NCBI GenBank assembly: GCA_012517475.1
Contig: JAAYUV010000006.1
Location: 1 to 46,179 of the forward strand
Length of the DNA: 46,179 bases
Source: Peptococcaceae bacterium
GTDB lineage: Bacteria; Bacillota; Desulfitobacteriia; Desulfitobacteriales; Syntrophobotulaceae
Direction: 5' to 3'
Part shown: in pieces, positions 33,251 to 42,278 of the stretch
How positions within the stretch are numbered: the first letter of the stretch is position 1
Layout of the letters: the number at the start of each line of letters is the position of its first letter
Translations under genes and position numbers: made by a program
The notes under the pieces: generated by a model
Database searches by the model: none
Told to the model about the DNA's origin: nothing
The model's input: the letters and a program-made list of their open reading frames with translations, nothing else

Positions 33251-33946
33251 ATGCTTGTCAGCATTATCCGTACCGTTATTCTCTATTTAATTATCGTATT
33301 GGTTCTAAGGGTCATGGGCAAAAGACAAATCGGTCAATTACAGCCTTTCGAGCTGGTGATTATTCTCATGATTTCGGAACTTGCCGCCATACCCAGCCAG
33401 GATATCGGAATTCCTCTTATTGCCGGCCTGCTTCCGGTCCTTATCCTCCTGCTCCTTGGAATTACAATCTCCCAGATCTCTTTAAAAAGTGAAAAAGCCA
33501 GGGCCATGATCTGCGGAACCCCTACCATCCTCATTGATAAGGGGCACATTCTCGAGGATGAACTCCGTAAACTCCGGTATAATCTCAGTGATCTTCTGGA
33601 ACAGCTGCGGGTAAAAAATATTCCGGATATTGCCGATGTCGAGTACGCTATTCTGGAAACAAACGGTCAACTCAGTGTGATTCCGAAACCAACCAAGCGT
33701 CCGGCTAACCCGGAAGATTTAAAAATAGAAGTCCCCAGTGAAAAGCTGCCTTATACCCTGATCATGGATGGAATTTTACAGCACAAGAACTTTCCCAAAG
33801 CCAATGTCAACCAAAAATGGCTGGAGCAAGAACTGCAAAAGGCCAATATCGATGATTATAGGAAGGTTCTCATAGCGAGTATCGGTACGCAGGGCAAATT
33901 ATACGTACAAGAAAAAGCAAATAAAAATAATTTGAATAAAGGGTGA
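33251..33946 (+). CDS. DUF421 membrane protein (YetF/YrbG type)
   Basis: This 231-residue protein has three N-terminal membrane helices (ILYLIIVLVLRVMGKRQIGQ, LQPFELVIILMISELAAIPS, AGLLPVLILLLLGITISQI). A cytoplasmic alpha-beta domain follows with the family hallmarks GTPTILIDKGHILEDELRKL, LRVKNIPDIADVEYAILETN and GQLSVIPKP. YetF-type proteins are widespread in spore formers; in some Bacilli they affect spore or membrane properties, but no reaction is known. The ribosome site is GAAAGGAG. Its stop overlaps the start region of the DUF4363 gene, the usual partner, so they form an operon with the YihY gene. Confidence 0.87.
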   Translation: MLVSIIRTVILYLIIVLVLRVMGKRQIGQLQPFELVIILMISELAAIPSQDIGIPLIAGLLPVLILLLLGITISQISLKSEKARAMICGTPTILIDKGHILEDELRKLRYNLSDLLEQLRVKNIPDIADVEYAILETNGQLSVIPKPTKRPANPEDLKIEVPSEKLPYTLIMDGILQHKNFPKANVNQKWLEQELQKANIDDYRKVLIASIGTQGKLYVQEKANKNNLNKG

Positions 33947-33954
33947 GTTTAAGT

Positions 33955-34335
33955 ATGCGTTCCACCATCGCGATCATTTTAGGTTTTTTTATCCTAATCA
34001 GTATTTCCGTGTGGATAGGGGTTCAGGTTAAACATACCGCAGAAACAATCCAGGTAGAATTAAATCAGGCTGAAACCCTTATTCATTCCAATGAGTGGAG
34101 TGAAGCCTCAGCCCTGATCGATAAAACGTTCAATAATTGGACAAGCGCCAGACACTGGTGGGCTATCATTCTGAATCACAGCACGTTGGACAGTATCGAG
34201 ATCAGTTATGCACGGCTGCAGCAATTTACCCAAAACAAAGAAACTTCCCTTTCTCTGGCCGAATTGAACACGCTAAAAGTCCTGCTGGAAAACATACCGG
34301 AGTCGGAGTCGCTGCGGTTAAATAATATTCTTTAA
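33955..34335 (+). CDS. DUF4363 small membrane-anchored protein
   Basis: This protein of about 126 residues has a single N-terminal membrane segment (STIAIILGFFILISISVWIG) and a helical exterior domain (VELNQAETLIHSNEWSEASA, LIDKTFNNWTSARHWWAIIL, then NHSTLDSIEISYARLQQF). This length and layout fit DUF4363, a family typically encoded directly after a DUF421 gene. The ATG at 33955 follows AAAGGGTGAG and is preferred over the GTG at 33943, which overlaps the DUF421 stop. Function unknown; it is likely the extracellular partner of the DUF421 protein. Confidence 0.75.
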   Translation: MRSTIAIILGFFILISISVWIGVQVKHTAETIQVELNQAETLIHSNEWSEASALIDKTFNNWTSARHWWAIILNHSTLDSIEISYARLQQFTQNKETSLSLAELNTLKVLLENIPESESLRLNNIL

Positions 34336-34362
34336 TGATAGATTTCTCCGGGCGGCGCATAT

Positions 34363-35196
34363 TTGGGTACTTTGGGAGTGAAGATTTTGGATTGGCGGAA
34401 GTTCTTTATCCGTTTCTGGGAACTTGTCAATAATAATGAACTCATGGCCGTAGGAGGACAGGTAACGTATTATATGATCCTGTCCTTTTTTCCATTATTG
34501 ATATTTGTTTTGACCTTGGCCGGCTATGCCAACTTGAGCAGTGAACAGGTTTTTGAGGAGTTCAAATATCTCATCCCCAATGAAACCTATCTTCTGGTGG
34601 AAAGCATTATTTATGAAATTTTCACCACCCGGAGCCCTACCCTGTTATCGATCGGGATGTTAGGCGCGGCCTGGGCTTCTCTCAACGGAATCCATGCCTT
34701 ATTGAGGGGAATGGTCAAAGCTTACGGGATAAAAGAAAACCGTTCTTTCTTCAGGCAAAAATTCATCTCGGTCACGCTGCTGATTATTTTCGTCGTTACC
34801 CTTCTGGGCTCTTTCAGTCTTTTGTTTCTGGGGGAAATGTTCGGGGACTGGCTGTTTCATATCATGGGAGCGGCAAGCATCTTTCAGGGTTTTTGGCACG
34901 TTATCCGGTTGCTGATCCAATTTATTCTGCTCGTGATCACTTTTATCATTATCAACAGAATGGCAACAGGACCCCTTTATACCATACGGAAGGTATTTCC
35001 GGGGTCCCTATTTACTGCAATCGGATGGGTTTTAATTTCCCTGGGTTTTACTTTTTATTTTAAGCATTTTAACAGTTACACCGTTACCTATGGCAGTATC
35101 GGCGGGGTTATGGTTCTTCTCCTTTGGCTTTACTGGAGCATTGTGATTTTGCTTTTAGGCTGTGTTCTGAACGCGGTTCTAATTTCAAAGCTTTGA
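34363..35196 (+). CDS. YihY/BrkB-family membrane protein
   Basis: This protein of about 277 residues has six membrane helices and the family signatures ELMAVGGQVTYYMILSFFPL near the N-terminus, GMLGAAWASLNGIHALLRGM, and YGSIGGVMVLLLWLYWSIVI near the end. BrkB/YihY proteins are inner-membrane proteins of unknown activity, once misnamed ribonuclease BN. The start is unclear: TTG 34363, GTG 34378 and TTG 34387 are in frame, and only the last has a well-placed GGGAG. It follows the DUF4363 gene by 27 bp, and its 3' end overlaps lysA, on the opposite strand, by 12 bp. Confidence 0.87.
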   Translation: MGTLGVKILDWRKFFIRFWELVNNNELMAVGGQVTYYMILSFFPLLIFVLTLAGYANLSSEQVFEEFKYLIPNETYLLVESIIYEIFTTRSPTLLSIGMLGAAWASLNGIHALLRGMVKAYGIKENRSFFRQKFISVTLLIIFVVTLLGSFSLLFLGEMFGDWLFHIMGAASIFQGFWHVIRLLIQFILLVITFIIINRMATGPLYTIRKVFPGSLFTAIGWVLISLGFTFYFKHFNSYTVTYGSIGGVMVLLLWLYWSIVILLLGCVLNAVLISKL

Positions 35197-36438
35197 GAAA
35201 TCTATGGTAGCGAAATAATCTTCCAACGTTTCCGCTCTTCTGATAAGCTCTACGGTTCTGTCTTCTTTCAACAGCAATTCTTTGGAGCGGAGCTTGCCGT
35301 TATAATTAAAGCCCATCGCATGCCCATGCGCCCCGGCATCATGGATTACGATGACATCTCCGATATCGATTTTTGGAAGCATCCTGTCCACTGCGAATTT
35401 ATCATTATTCTCACAAAGGCTTCCGGTCACATCATACCGGTGATCGGATTCTTCGTTTTCCTTGCCGACTACGGTAATATGATGATAAGCGCCATAAATC
35501 CCCGGTCTCATTAAATCAGCCATACAGGCATCCAAGCCAATATAGTTTTTGTAAATTTCCTTTTTATGAAGCGCCGTAGCCACGAGATAGCCATAAGGAC
35601 CGGTAATCATCCTGCCGCATTCCATAGCAATTCTCATTGGATCCAGGCCGTTCGGGACGATGATCTCTTCGTATACTTTGCGGATGTTATCCCCCACGTA
35701 TTCCAAATCCACAGCTTCCTGTTCGGGACGATAAGGGATTCCAATACCCCCTCCGAGGTTGACGATTTCAATCCGGATGCCTACTTTTTGTTTAATTTCC
35801 ACTGCCAGCTCAAACATCATGCGGGCAGTTTCCACAAAATAATCAGGATCCAGCTCATTGGAAATGACCATGGTATGAAGACCGAATCTTTTGGCGCCGA
35901 GACTTCTTAATTTGGCGTATCCGTCAAAAATTTGATCTTTGGAAACTCCGTATTTGGCATCTTCAGGGTTCCCGATAATGGTATTGCCGCCTTGACGGAG
36001 AGGCCCCGGATTATACCGGAAAGAGATCATTTCAGGTATTCCCGCTTCTTTTGCCAGAAAATCAATATGCGTAATATCATCCAGGTTAATTAAAGCCCCT
36101 AATTCCCGTGCCTTCCTGTATTCTTCCGCAGGGGTATCGTTGGATGTAAATACGATATCTTCCCCTTTCAATCCCACTTTTTCCGCCAAAACCAATTCCG
36201 CAAGGGAACTGCAGTCTGCCCCGATCCCTTCTTCTGCGAGAATTTTCATAATATATGGGTTGGGTGTAGCTTTGACAGCAAAATGTTCCTTAAATCCTTT
36301 GACCCAAGAGAATGCTTTTTGCAGACGCCGGACATTATCCCGAATAGCCTTTTCATCATAAATATGAAAAGGGGTTTTATAGTTCTCAACAATGTTTTGA
36401 AGTTCTTCTGCGGAAAAAGGCAGATTTTTTTGTACCAT
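35185..36438 (-). CDS. lysA: Diaminopimelate decarboxylase
   Basis: This 417-residue fold-type III PLP enzyme makes the last step of lysine synthesis, meso-DAP to lysine. The PLP lysine is in KEHFAVKATPNPYIMKIL (about Lys56). The phosphate loop is VNLGGGIGIPYRPEQ. EIIVPNGLDPMRIAMECGRM, then ITGPYG and the substrate residues SLCENNDKFAVDR follow, with DVIVIHDAGAHGHAMGFNYN near the end. The ATG has a GGAGGA site 9 bases ahead. The 335-bp leader carries a lysine riboswitch and terminator, so the gene should be shut off when lysine is plentiful. Its 3' end overlaps the convergent YihY gene by 12 bp. Confidence 0.95.
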   Translation of the reverse strand: MVQKNLPFSAEELQNIVENYKTPFHIYDEKAIRDNVRRLQKAFSWVKGFKEHFAVKATPNPYIMKILAEEGIGADCSSLAELVLAEKVGLKGEDIVFTSNDTPAEEYRKARELGALINLDDITHIDFLAKEAGIPEMISFRYNPGPLRQGGNTIIGNPEDAKYGVSKDQIFDGYAKLRSLGAKRFGLHTMVISNELDPDYFVETARMMFELAVEIKQKVGIRIEIVNLGGGIGIPYRPEQEAVDLEYVGDNIRKVYEEIIVPNGLDPMRIAMECGRMITGPYGYLVATALHKKEIYKNYIGLDACMADLMRPGIYGAYHHITVVGKENEESDHRYDVTGSLCENNDKFAVDRMLPKIDIGDVIVIHDAGAHGHAMGFNYNGKLRSKELLLKEDRTVELIRRAETLEDYFATIDFSKL

Positions 36439-36466
36439 GACGGAATCCTCCTTAGAATAATAAAAA

Positions 36467-36492
36467 GTTTACGAGGAACAACCACCGTAAAC
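36467..36492 (-). terminator. Terminator of the lysine riboswitch expression platform
   Basis: On the minus strand GTTTACG pairs with CGTAAAC across a 12-base interval and is followed by TTTTTATTATT. It lies between the lysine aptamer and the lysA ribosome site. Confidence 0.7.
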
Positions 36493-36547
36493 CACGAAAA
36501 GCCATGTAATAAGGACAAACTTTTTCCTTATCGTTTTCCATGTTCCA

Positions 36548-36705
36548 GATAGCGCTTCACTCTGTAAAGAATGACAGTCTTATACCTGTTTAATATAAGA
36601 CCAGCTTAACCCCCGGCCTGACTTAAGCTTCGGCAGTTATCCCTTTCAGTAATCTTCTTCGATTGCCTTCTCCGAATACCTACTTTTGATAACCGCGCCT
36701 CTATC
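36548..36705 (-). promoter_or_regulatory. Lysine riboswitch (L box)
   Basis: On the minus strand the conserved aptamer parts appear in order: GATAGAGGCGCGG, AAAAGTAGG, CGGAGAAGG, GAAAGGGATAACTGCCGAAG, GGGTTAAGCTGG, ACTGTCA and GAAGCGCTATC. The ends close the P1 helix (GATAG with CTATC). It precedes lysA and a terminator, so lysine binding should reduce read-through. Confidence 0.93.
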
Positions 36706-36774
36706 CCCGCTATTGAATTATAGAAAAAATGTTACCACAATTTCATAGTGTTTACAACAGGTAAACCTTTACCA

Positions 36775-37317
36775 TCATTCTTCTGTGTCATCAACGCCGT
36801 CTTCCTTAGGTTCATGAAGCTCCGGAAGTTCATGCAAGGATTTTATCCCAAAATGAATTAAAAATTCTTCCGTGGTACCGTAGAGAATGGGCCTCCCCGG
36901 TCCATCCTTGCGGCCGATCTCTCTGATCAGTCCCTTTTCCATCAGTGTGGCCAGAGCCCGTTCAGACTGGACCCCGCGGATAAAATCGATCTCTCCCCTG
37001 GTAATCGGTTGTTTATAGGCTATAATCGATAATACTTCCAGGGCGGCATTGGAAAGAACCTGAGAGGGTTGTTTGTATAAAATTTCAATGTAACGCGCCG
37101 TTTCAGGCTTCGTCCCTAAACGATACCCATTTTCCAGTTCAATGAGGGCAAACCCGCTGGAAGCGGATGCGTATCTGTCTTTTAAAACTTCAATCAGTTC
37201 TGCCAAATTTTCCAGGGAGATCTCTAGAATTTCTGCAAGCTTTTGATTACTTAACGGTTCTTTAGCCATAAACAGTAAAGCTTCCAGGGCAGCAATTTCT
37301 GTTTCCCGAAAAAGCAT
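36775..37317 (-). CDS. scpB: Segregation and condensation protein B
   Basis: This 180-residue protein consists of two winged-helix domains (EIAALEALLFMAKEPLSNQK and LSNAALEVLSIIAYKQPITR, then GEIDFIRGVQSERALATLME). It forms a dimer that joins ScpA and SMC in the bacterial condensin, which loads on DNA near the origin. The ATG overlaps the scpA stop (TAATG), so they are coupled. The C-terminal tail is acidic (EPKEDGVDDTEE). It is the last gene of the trpS-scpA-scpB operon; the downstream gap (36706-36774) separates it from the lysine riboswitch. Confidence 0.95.
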   Translation of the reverse strand: MLFRETEIAALEALLFMAKEPLSNQKLAEILEISLENLAELIEVLKDRYASASSGFALIELENGYRLGTKPETARYIEILYKQPSQVLSNAALEVLSIIAYKQPITRGEIDFIRGVQSERALATLMEKGLIREIGRKDGPGRPILYGTTEEFLIHFGIKSLHELPELHEPKEDGVDDTEE

Positions 37318-38090
37318 TATACCGACTCCTCATTCATAAAATCCCAAGCCCGGTCCGTCGGAACAATAAAAATATCATTTCCCTTCTCACTTTGCTCCGC
37401 TCTGATTCTACCTTCTTTTAATAATTCAAGCAAGGCAACAAAAGCAACCACGATCTCAACTCTTGTTTTATATCGCAGCAGCTTGGTGAATCTCATCCCC
37501 TTTGGGTTGAGGATCATCCTGCGCATGATATCGTTGAGCATCATTTCAACCGGAATTTCATCAACTTGAACGTAATGGACATATTCCCCTTTTTCGACTC
37601 TTTTCAGTACGGCATCAAATGCCCGCATTAAATCATCCATCCCTATTCCGCTTAAGGGATTGGGTGGCTTCATTTTAGAGATGATTTCTTCCAGATCAAA
37701 TTCCCGGAAATACCGGTTACCCGAAAATTCTGCTCTGGAACTAAGATAAGAAGCAATGTCTTTAAAGGCTCTGTAAGCTACAAGCCTGTCCACCAAATCT
37801 TGTTTCAGTTCTTCTTCAAGCAAAATCTCTTCTTCTGTTTTTTGCGGTTTTGGAAGCAGCTGGCGAGATTTAAGGTATAAGAGCTGGGCAGCCAATACCA
37901 GGAACTCGGAGGTAATATCCATATCCAGTTCTTCCATCTTTTTGACTGTGGCGATGAATTGATCGGCTATAACCGCAATGGGAATATCATAAATATCTAC
38001 TTTGTTTTGCTGAATCAAATGCAAAAGCAGATCTAACGGTCCCTGAAATACGGGGAGTTCGACATAAGGAGACTGTTTGCCGGCTTCCAT
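37317..38090 (-). CDS. scpA: Segregation and condensation protein A (kleisin)
   Basis: This 257-residue kleisin starts PVFQGPLDLLLHLIQQNKVD and IYDIPIAVIADQFI, the SMC-binding helical N-domain. A middle linker (LPKPQKTEEEILLEEELKQD) follows, and then a C-terminal winged helix (KLLRYKTRVEIVVAFVALLE, LLKEGRIRAEQSEKG). It bridges the two SMC heads and recruits the ScpB dimer. Start and stop overlap the trpS stop and scpB start by one base each, an unbroken coupled operon. The function is well established for the family, and all expected parts are seen. Confidence 0.95.
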   Translation of the reverse strand: MEAGKQSPYVELPVFQGPLDLLLHLIQQNKVDIYDIPIAVIADQFIATVKKMEELDMDITSEFLVLAAQLLYLKSRQLLPKPQKTEEEILLEEELKQDLVDRLVAYRAFKDIASYLSSRAEFSGNRYFREFDLEEIISKMKPPNPLSGIGMDDLMRAFDAVLKRVEKGEYVHYVQVDEIPVEMMLNDIMRRMILNPKGMRFTKLLRYKTRVEIVVAFVALLELLKEGRIRAEQSEKGNDIFIVPTDRAWDFMNEESV

Positions 38091-39064
38091 TAGAGTCCCA
38101 TCACTTCGCGCACTTCTTTCATGGTCACGGAAGCAGTTGCTCTTGCCTTTTCGGCTCCTTCCCGGAGAACCTTTTCTACTTTTCCTTCCTCTTCCCAGAG
38201 TTTTCTTCTTTCCCGGTAAGGCGCCAGGACCTTATCAATATTCTCTGCCAAATACTTTTTGCAGGCAACACAGCCAATCTTGCCGCCCATGCACTCTTGC
38301 TCAACCCTCTCCACATCCGGGGTGTAGATTTTATGGAATTTGGAAACAACGCACACATCGGGGTGGCCGGGATCATCCTTACGGATTCTTTGCGGATCGG
38401 TTATCATCTGTCTGACTCTATAGCCAATTTCATCGGTAGAAGCGGTCAAAGAAATGGCATTATTATAACTTTTGCTCATTTTTCGACCGTCAACTCCCGG
38501 AAGAAGAGGGACTTTGCCGACAAGAGCCTGCGGCTCGGGAAATACGCCGGAATAAAGGTAATTAAACCTCCGGGCGACCTCCCTGCAGAGTTCAATATGG
38601 GGGACCTGGTCTTCCCCTACGGGAACCGCACTGGCCTTATATACCAAAATATCCGCAGCCTGCAGCAAAGGGTAGCCCAAAAATCCGTAGGTATGCAAAT
38701 CTTTCCCGTCCTCACCGAGCTGCTGGATTTGATCTTTATAGGTAGGGACTCTCTCCAGCCAGGATATCGGGGTAAACATAGAAAATAACAAATGTAATTC
38801 CGCATGCTCTTTTACTTGTGATTGGGCGAATATGGGGCTTCTATCGGGATCAATCCCAACACTGAGCCAATCCAGCGCGATTTCCCGGGTAAGCGCCTTC
38901 AGATCCAGCTTGTCTTCATACCCCGTCGTTAAAGCATGCCAGTCAACGATGCCGTAATAACATTCGTATTCATCCTGAAGTGCCGCCCAATTTTGAATTA
39001 CGCTTAAGTGCCCGATATGAAGCGACCCGGTTGGACGCATTCCGCTAAAGATTCTCTTTTTCAC
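38090..39064 (-). CDS. trpS: Tryptophanyl-tRNA synthetase
   Basis: This protein of about 324 residues is the class I TrpRS of usual bacterial length. FSGMRPTGSLHIGHLSVIQN has HIGH at residues 16-19, followed by CYYGIVDWHALTTGYEDK, the Trp-site region VPVGEDQVPHIELCREVARR and the KMSKS loop VDGRKMSKSYNNAISL. A Cys-rich piece (CMGGKIGCVACKKYLAENID) lies near the end, as in many Firmicutes. The GTG at 39062-39064 is chosen because AGGGAG lies 9 bases upstream and it gives the expected start (VKKRIFSGM); the frame opens further upstream without family similarity. It begins 35 bp after the CCA-fusion gene and is coupled to scpA. Confidence 0.94.
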   Translation of the reverse strand: MKKRIFSGMRPTGSLHIGHLSVIQNWAALQDEYECYYGIVDWHALTTGYEDKLDLKALTREIALDWLSVGIDPDRSPIFAQSQVKEHAELHLLFSMFTPISWLERVPTYKDQIQQLGEDGKDLHTYGFLGYPLLQAADILVYKASAVPVGEDQVPHIELCREVARRFNYLYSGVFPEPQALVGKVPLLPGVDGRKMSKSYNNAISLTASTDEIGYRVRQMITDPQRIRKDDPGHPDVCVVSKFHKIYTPDVERVEQECMGGKIGCVACKKYLAENIDKVLAPYRERRKLWEEEGKVEKVLREGAEKARATASVTMKEVREVMGL

Positions 39065-39099
39065 GCTGTATACTCCCTTCTTGTGCCTAAGATAAGTCA

Positions 39100-41643
39100 T
39101 TATCTTTGTAAAGTATTTTGGATGTATTCTTTTTCCTCTTCTATGGATCTGATTTTTCCTTCCAGCCAAAGATTACGGATCCGCCGCAGCGTTTTCCCTA
39201 TTTCCGGCCCTTCTTTCATTCCTGATTCCACCAGTTGGGTCCCGGTAATTTTCATGTTTACTTTGGATGAAACCTCAATATAGTGCCGGATCTCCGCAGC
39301 AAATTCCCCGTGACGCAGCAACACATCAACAAGATTTTTAGGGGCCGGCATTAATACCTCGTCCATTTTGGTCAAATCGGAAATCCTTGATTTTAATTCC
39401 TGGCGCAGGCGAAGGTATTCCAATGTGCTTTTGTGCAAATATTTATTGATTCTCAACCCATTCAGGATGGTATGGACTCCCTGCTCCTCAATGGATTTAA
39501 GGCTGACCAGCCAGCGTCTCTCTAAAGGCCACTCCGAAGTATTTTCTTCCTCTTGAAAATTCCAGGGAAAATCCTGATCAAACCAGCTCTTAAAAACACC
39601 ATATTCCATCAGCTTCCTGCCCATTTTTTGATAGTTTGCTTCTTTATAAATCAGCATGAGTTCTTCTGTGAATCTTTCGGCGCTGATTTTGGCAAATACT
39701 TTTGCTTCTAAGGCAATGTTCACCGCATCCCTGGTGTTCTTGGCCAATTTGAATCCGTAACGTTCCGAAAAGCGGATCGCCCTTACAATACGTGTCGGAT
39801 CATCAATAAAGCTGAGGTTGTGTAAAAATCGGATCTCACCTTGCTGTAAATCACGGAATCCTCCGTAGAAATCTACTACTTCACCAAACCGTTCCCTGTT
39901 TAAACACATGGCCATCGCATTAATGGTAAAATCCCTGCGGAACAAATCATCTTTCAAGGTAGATTCTTCCACCGTTGGCAGGGCTCCCGGGTAATCATAA
40001 TCTTCCCTTCTGGACCCGGCAATATCAAAATGGGTGCCGTCATCCATCATGATCCTGGCAGTTCCAAACGGCTGATGGGTTATTACTTTTGCAGGATAAA
40101 GTCTTTGACTGAGGTTTTCAGCAAAAGCAATCCCGTCCCCTTCCACAACCATATCGAGATCCTTGTTCGCAACTCCCAGCAGCAAATCCCTCACAAAACC
40201 TCCGACAAGGTAAATAGGAACATCCATTTCTGCAGACACATCTTTGATGGTTTCCAAAGCCGTTTTTATTTCTTCCGGAAGCTTATTAATTAAAGCCAAT
40301 ATTTCTTCCCTGCGGGCCATACTTCTTTCCCGCGCCAACATGGTTGTAGTGGGAACCGCCCTGCCATAAATCAAACGCAGAATATCCGATCTGGAGACAA
40401 TCCCAACCAGCTGCCCGTTTTCTACCACAGGAAGTCTGCCGATATCATGAAGTACCATCTTTTTTTGTACTTCTTCCCAACTAAGGTCCGGACTGACCGT
40501 TACCACATCTTTGGTCATGAACCCTTTAGCGGGGGCGTGCTGCAGCCCATGTTTCAAGGCCTTGTCCACGTCCCTCCGGGAGATAATTCCCACCAGGCGG
40601 TCATCATTGTCCACCACAGGCACTCCGGTATGCCCGTATTTCAGAAGGATCTTTCCTACCTCTTCCATCGTCATATCGGGAAAAACGGTTTTCACCGGAA
40701 AACTCATAATATCTCTGATTAAACTGGGTTTCTCGATACGTTTTCTGATTTCTTCCCGTATTTGACGGATTACGTCTTGAATATCGCGTTCCTTCACTAC
40801 GGCTGATGCGGCCTTTTCATGGCCGGATCCGCCAAATATTTCTACAATCTTATTTACCGGAAAATTGTTCCCTCTTGATCTGGCTACCACGTAGACTCTG
40901 TCTTCCATCTTCACAATGATAAACCAAATATCGGCACTTTCGATTTCACCGATTCGATGGGTAAGCAGCGCCAGCCCTTCTACAAAATCCCGGCACTCCG
41001 CATAGGTAAAATACACCGGAGTACCCTCAAACAATTCCGTACTGCCGTTGTCAAGAAGAAGCTGAAAAAGATCCATTTGTTCACCGGAAAGCGGTTTGCG
41101 TAAATATTCGGCAACAACCCCAAGCTGAGCCCCCTGATCAATGAGATGGGCTACAGCCATCACATCCCGGGAAGTTGTATTTTCAAACAAGAGACTGCCT
41201 GTATCGTCGTAAATCCCCAGCGTCATCAAGGTTGCATCAAAGCTGCTTAATTTGATGCCTTTGCTTTTAATTTTTTCCACAAGAATGGTTGTGCAGGCGC
41301 CCAGGGCTTGAAATGTATGATTTTTCCCGATCGGGCCGGATGACGGGTGGTGATCGATGATTTCCAGATCAACCTGGCTGAAACGATCAAGAATATTTTT
41401 GTTCCCAACCGCACGGCTTAAATTGTTGGTATCTACGAGAAATATTTTTTCTACTTTGCCCGGATCAATATCCTTTAACCGGTAAAATGGCAGGTGTTCT
41501 TTGGCCAAGGCAAGAAAGTCCTGCACATACGAATTGTTCTTTCCTTCAATGACCAGAACTGCGTCGGGATAAATTTTCTGGACAGCAACCATGGAAGCTA
41601 AGGCATCAAAGTCCAAATAACGGTGTGAAAGGATAATCTTCAT
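39100..41643 (-). CDS. DHH-CBS-CCA (poly(A) polymerase-type) nucleotidyltransferase fusion
   Basis: This 847-residue multi-domain protein starts with a DHH phosphoesterase domain (residues 1-300): SHRYLDFDALASMVAV, FLVDTNN, EIIDHHPSSGPIG and GSGHEKAASAVV, the last being the DHHA1 part. A CBS pair follows (about 310-430; MTMEEVGKILLKYGHTGVPV, LVGIISRRDVDKAL, IGRLPVVENGQLVGIVSR). The class II nucleotidyltransferase part is YLVGGFVRDLLLGVANKDLD then MVVEG, with RRDFTINAMAM and DDPTRIVRAIRFSERYGFKL. Such fusions add A, or CCA, to tRNA 3' ends, or take part in RNA end repair; the DHH domain might degrade RNA ends or nucleotides. The ATG at 41641-41643 follows GTGAGGA and is preferred over the GTG at 41655. 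It lies upstream of trpS, possibly in one operon. Confidence 0.9.
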   Translation of the reverse strand: MKIILSHRYLDFDALASMVAVQKIYPDAVLVIEGKNNSYVQDFLALAKEHLPFYRLKDIDPGKVEKIFLVDTNNLSRAVGNKNILDRFSQVDLEIIDHHPSSGPIGKNHTFQALGACTTILVEKIKSKGIKLSSFDATLMTLGIYDDTGSLLFENTTSRDVMAVAHLIDQGAQLGVVAEYLRKPLSGEQMDLFQLLLDNGSTELFEGTPVYFTYAECRDFVEGLALLTHRIGEIESADIWFIIVKMEDRVYVVARSRGNNFPVNKIVEIFGGSGHEKAASAVVKERDIQDVIRQIREEIRKRIEKPSLIRDIMSFPVKTVFPDMTMEEVGKILLKYGHTGVPVVDNDDRLVGIISRRDVDKALKHGLQHAPAKGFMTKDVVTVSPDLSWEEVQKKMVLHDIGRLPVVENGQLVGIVSRSDILRLIYGRAVPTTTMLARERSMARREEILALINKLPEEIKTALETIKDVSAEMDVPIYLVGGFVRDLLLGVANKDLDMVVEGDGIAFAENLSQRLYPAKVITHQPFGTARIMMDDGTHFDIAGSRREDYDYPGALPTVEESTLKDDLFRRDFTINAMAMCLNRERFGEVVDFYGGFRDLQQGEIRFLHNLSFIDDPTRIVRAIRFSERYGFKLAKNTRDAVNIALEAKVFAKISAERFTEELMLIYKEANYQKMGRKLMEYGVFKSWFDQDFPWNFQEEENTSEWPLERRWLVSLKSIEEQGVHTILNGLRINKYLHKSTLEYLRLRQELKSRISDLTKMDEVLMPAPKNLVDVLLRHGEFAAEIRHYIEVSSKVNMKITGTQLVESGMKEGPEIGKTLRRIRNLWLEGKIRSIEEEKEYIQNTLQR

Positions 41644-41827
41644 GAAATTCCTCACATAATTCGTCAGATACCTGCCAGTACCCTGTAAACTCTACTAAAT
41701 ATTACAATTACAGTAAATTAAATTATATCACTATTTTCAATCAGTGGGCAACTCAGCTGGCTAAGCTAATAATAAAATTAAGTATTTGAATATTACAAAG
41801 CGAACCGCGGAGCAGAAAAAAATAAAA

Positions 41828-41846
41828 ATCCCGTTAGAAACGGGAT
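41828..41846 (-). terminator. Intrinsic terminator of the 41871 gene
   Basis: On the minus strand ATCCCGTT pairs perfectly with AACGGGAT around TCT and is followed by TTTTATTTTTTT. It is 25 bp beyond the stop of the hypothetical gene. The rest of 41656-41827 is AT-rich with nothing recognised. Confidence 0.85.
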
Positions 41847-41870
41847 CACAGATATACCTTTTTATGGACT

Positions 41871-42215
41871 TTATTCCATACGCTTATTGATTTCATTCAT
41901 TGCGGTATCAATGGCCGCCTGAGGCAAACCCTCTTTTTTCAGCCGGTGATCAATTGCTTCCATCCAGAAACCGCATTTTGCACCCATTTTGCGAAAAGCT
42001 TTGGCATTAATTTTAGATTTGTGAGAACGCGTTTCAGCATTTGCTTTTACGATACTGCAGATAAAACGTGCTTTCAGACAGGTGCCCTGATCCATCTCAT
42101 TGTATTCTGTGTTTAACTGATCAATTAAACCTGAATAATACGTTTTAAATTCTTCAAAGGATATCTCGGTCTCCATGTGAAGATATTCTTTGAGCTTGGC
42201 AAGTTTTTCTTCCAT
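41871..42215 (-). CDS. Conserved-looking cytoplasmic protein of unknown function
   Basis: I do not recognise this 114-residue protein. It is all-helical by appearance and begins MEEKLAKLKEYLHMETEISF, then EEFKTYYSGLIDQLNTEYNE. Two further helical stretches follow (CLKARFICSIVKANAETRSH, FRKMGAKCGFWMEAIDHRLK), and it ends with QAAIDTAMNEINKRME. It has three cysteines and no signal peptide or membrane segment. A good ribosome site (GGAGGTTAG) and a strong terminator show that it is a real, singly transcribed gene. Nothing in the context suggests a role. Confidence 0.7.
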   Translation of the reverse strand: MEEKLAKLKEYLHMETEISFEEFKTYYSGLIDQLNTEYNEMDQGTCLKARFICSIVKANAETRSHKSKINAKAFRKMGAKCGFWMEAIDHRLKKEGLPQAAIDTAMNEINKRME

Positions 42216-42278
42216 ACCTAACCTCCGTCATTTTGTTACCTAGTCTATTATAGATGCAAATTTGTGAATTGGAAACAA

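Noticed and set aside
38297-38788. 163-codon plus-strand frame
   Set aside because: Antisense shadow of trpS.
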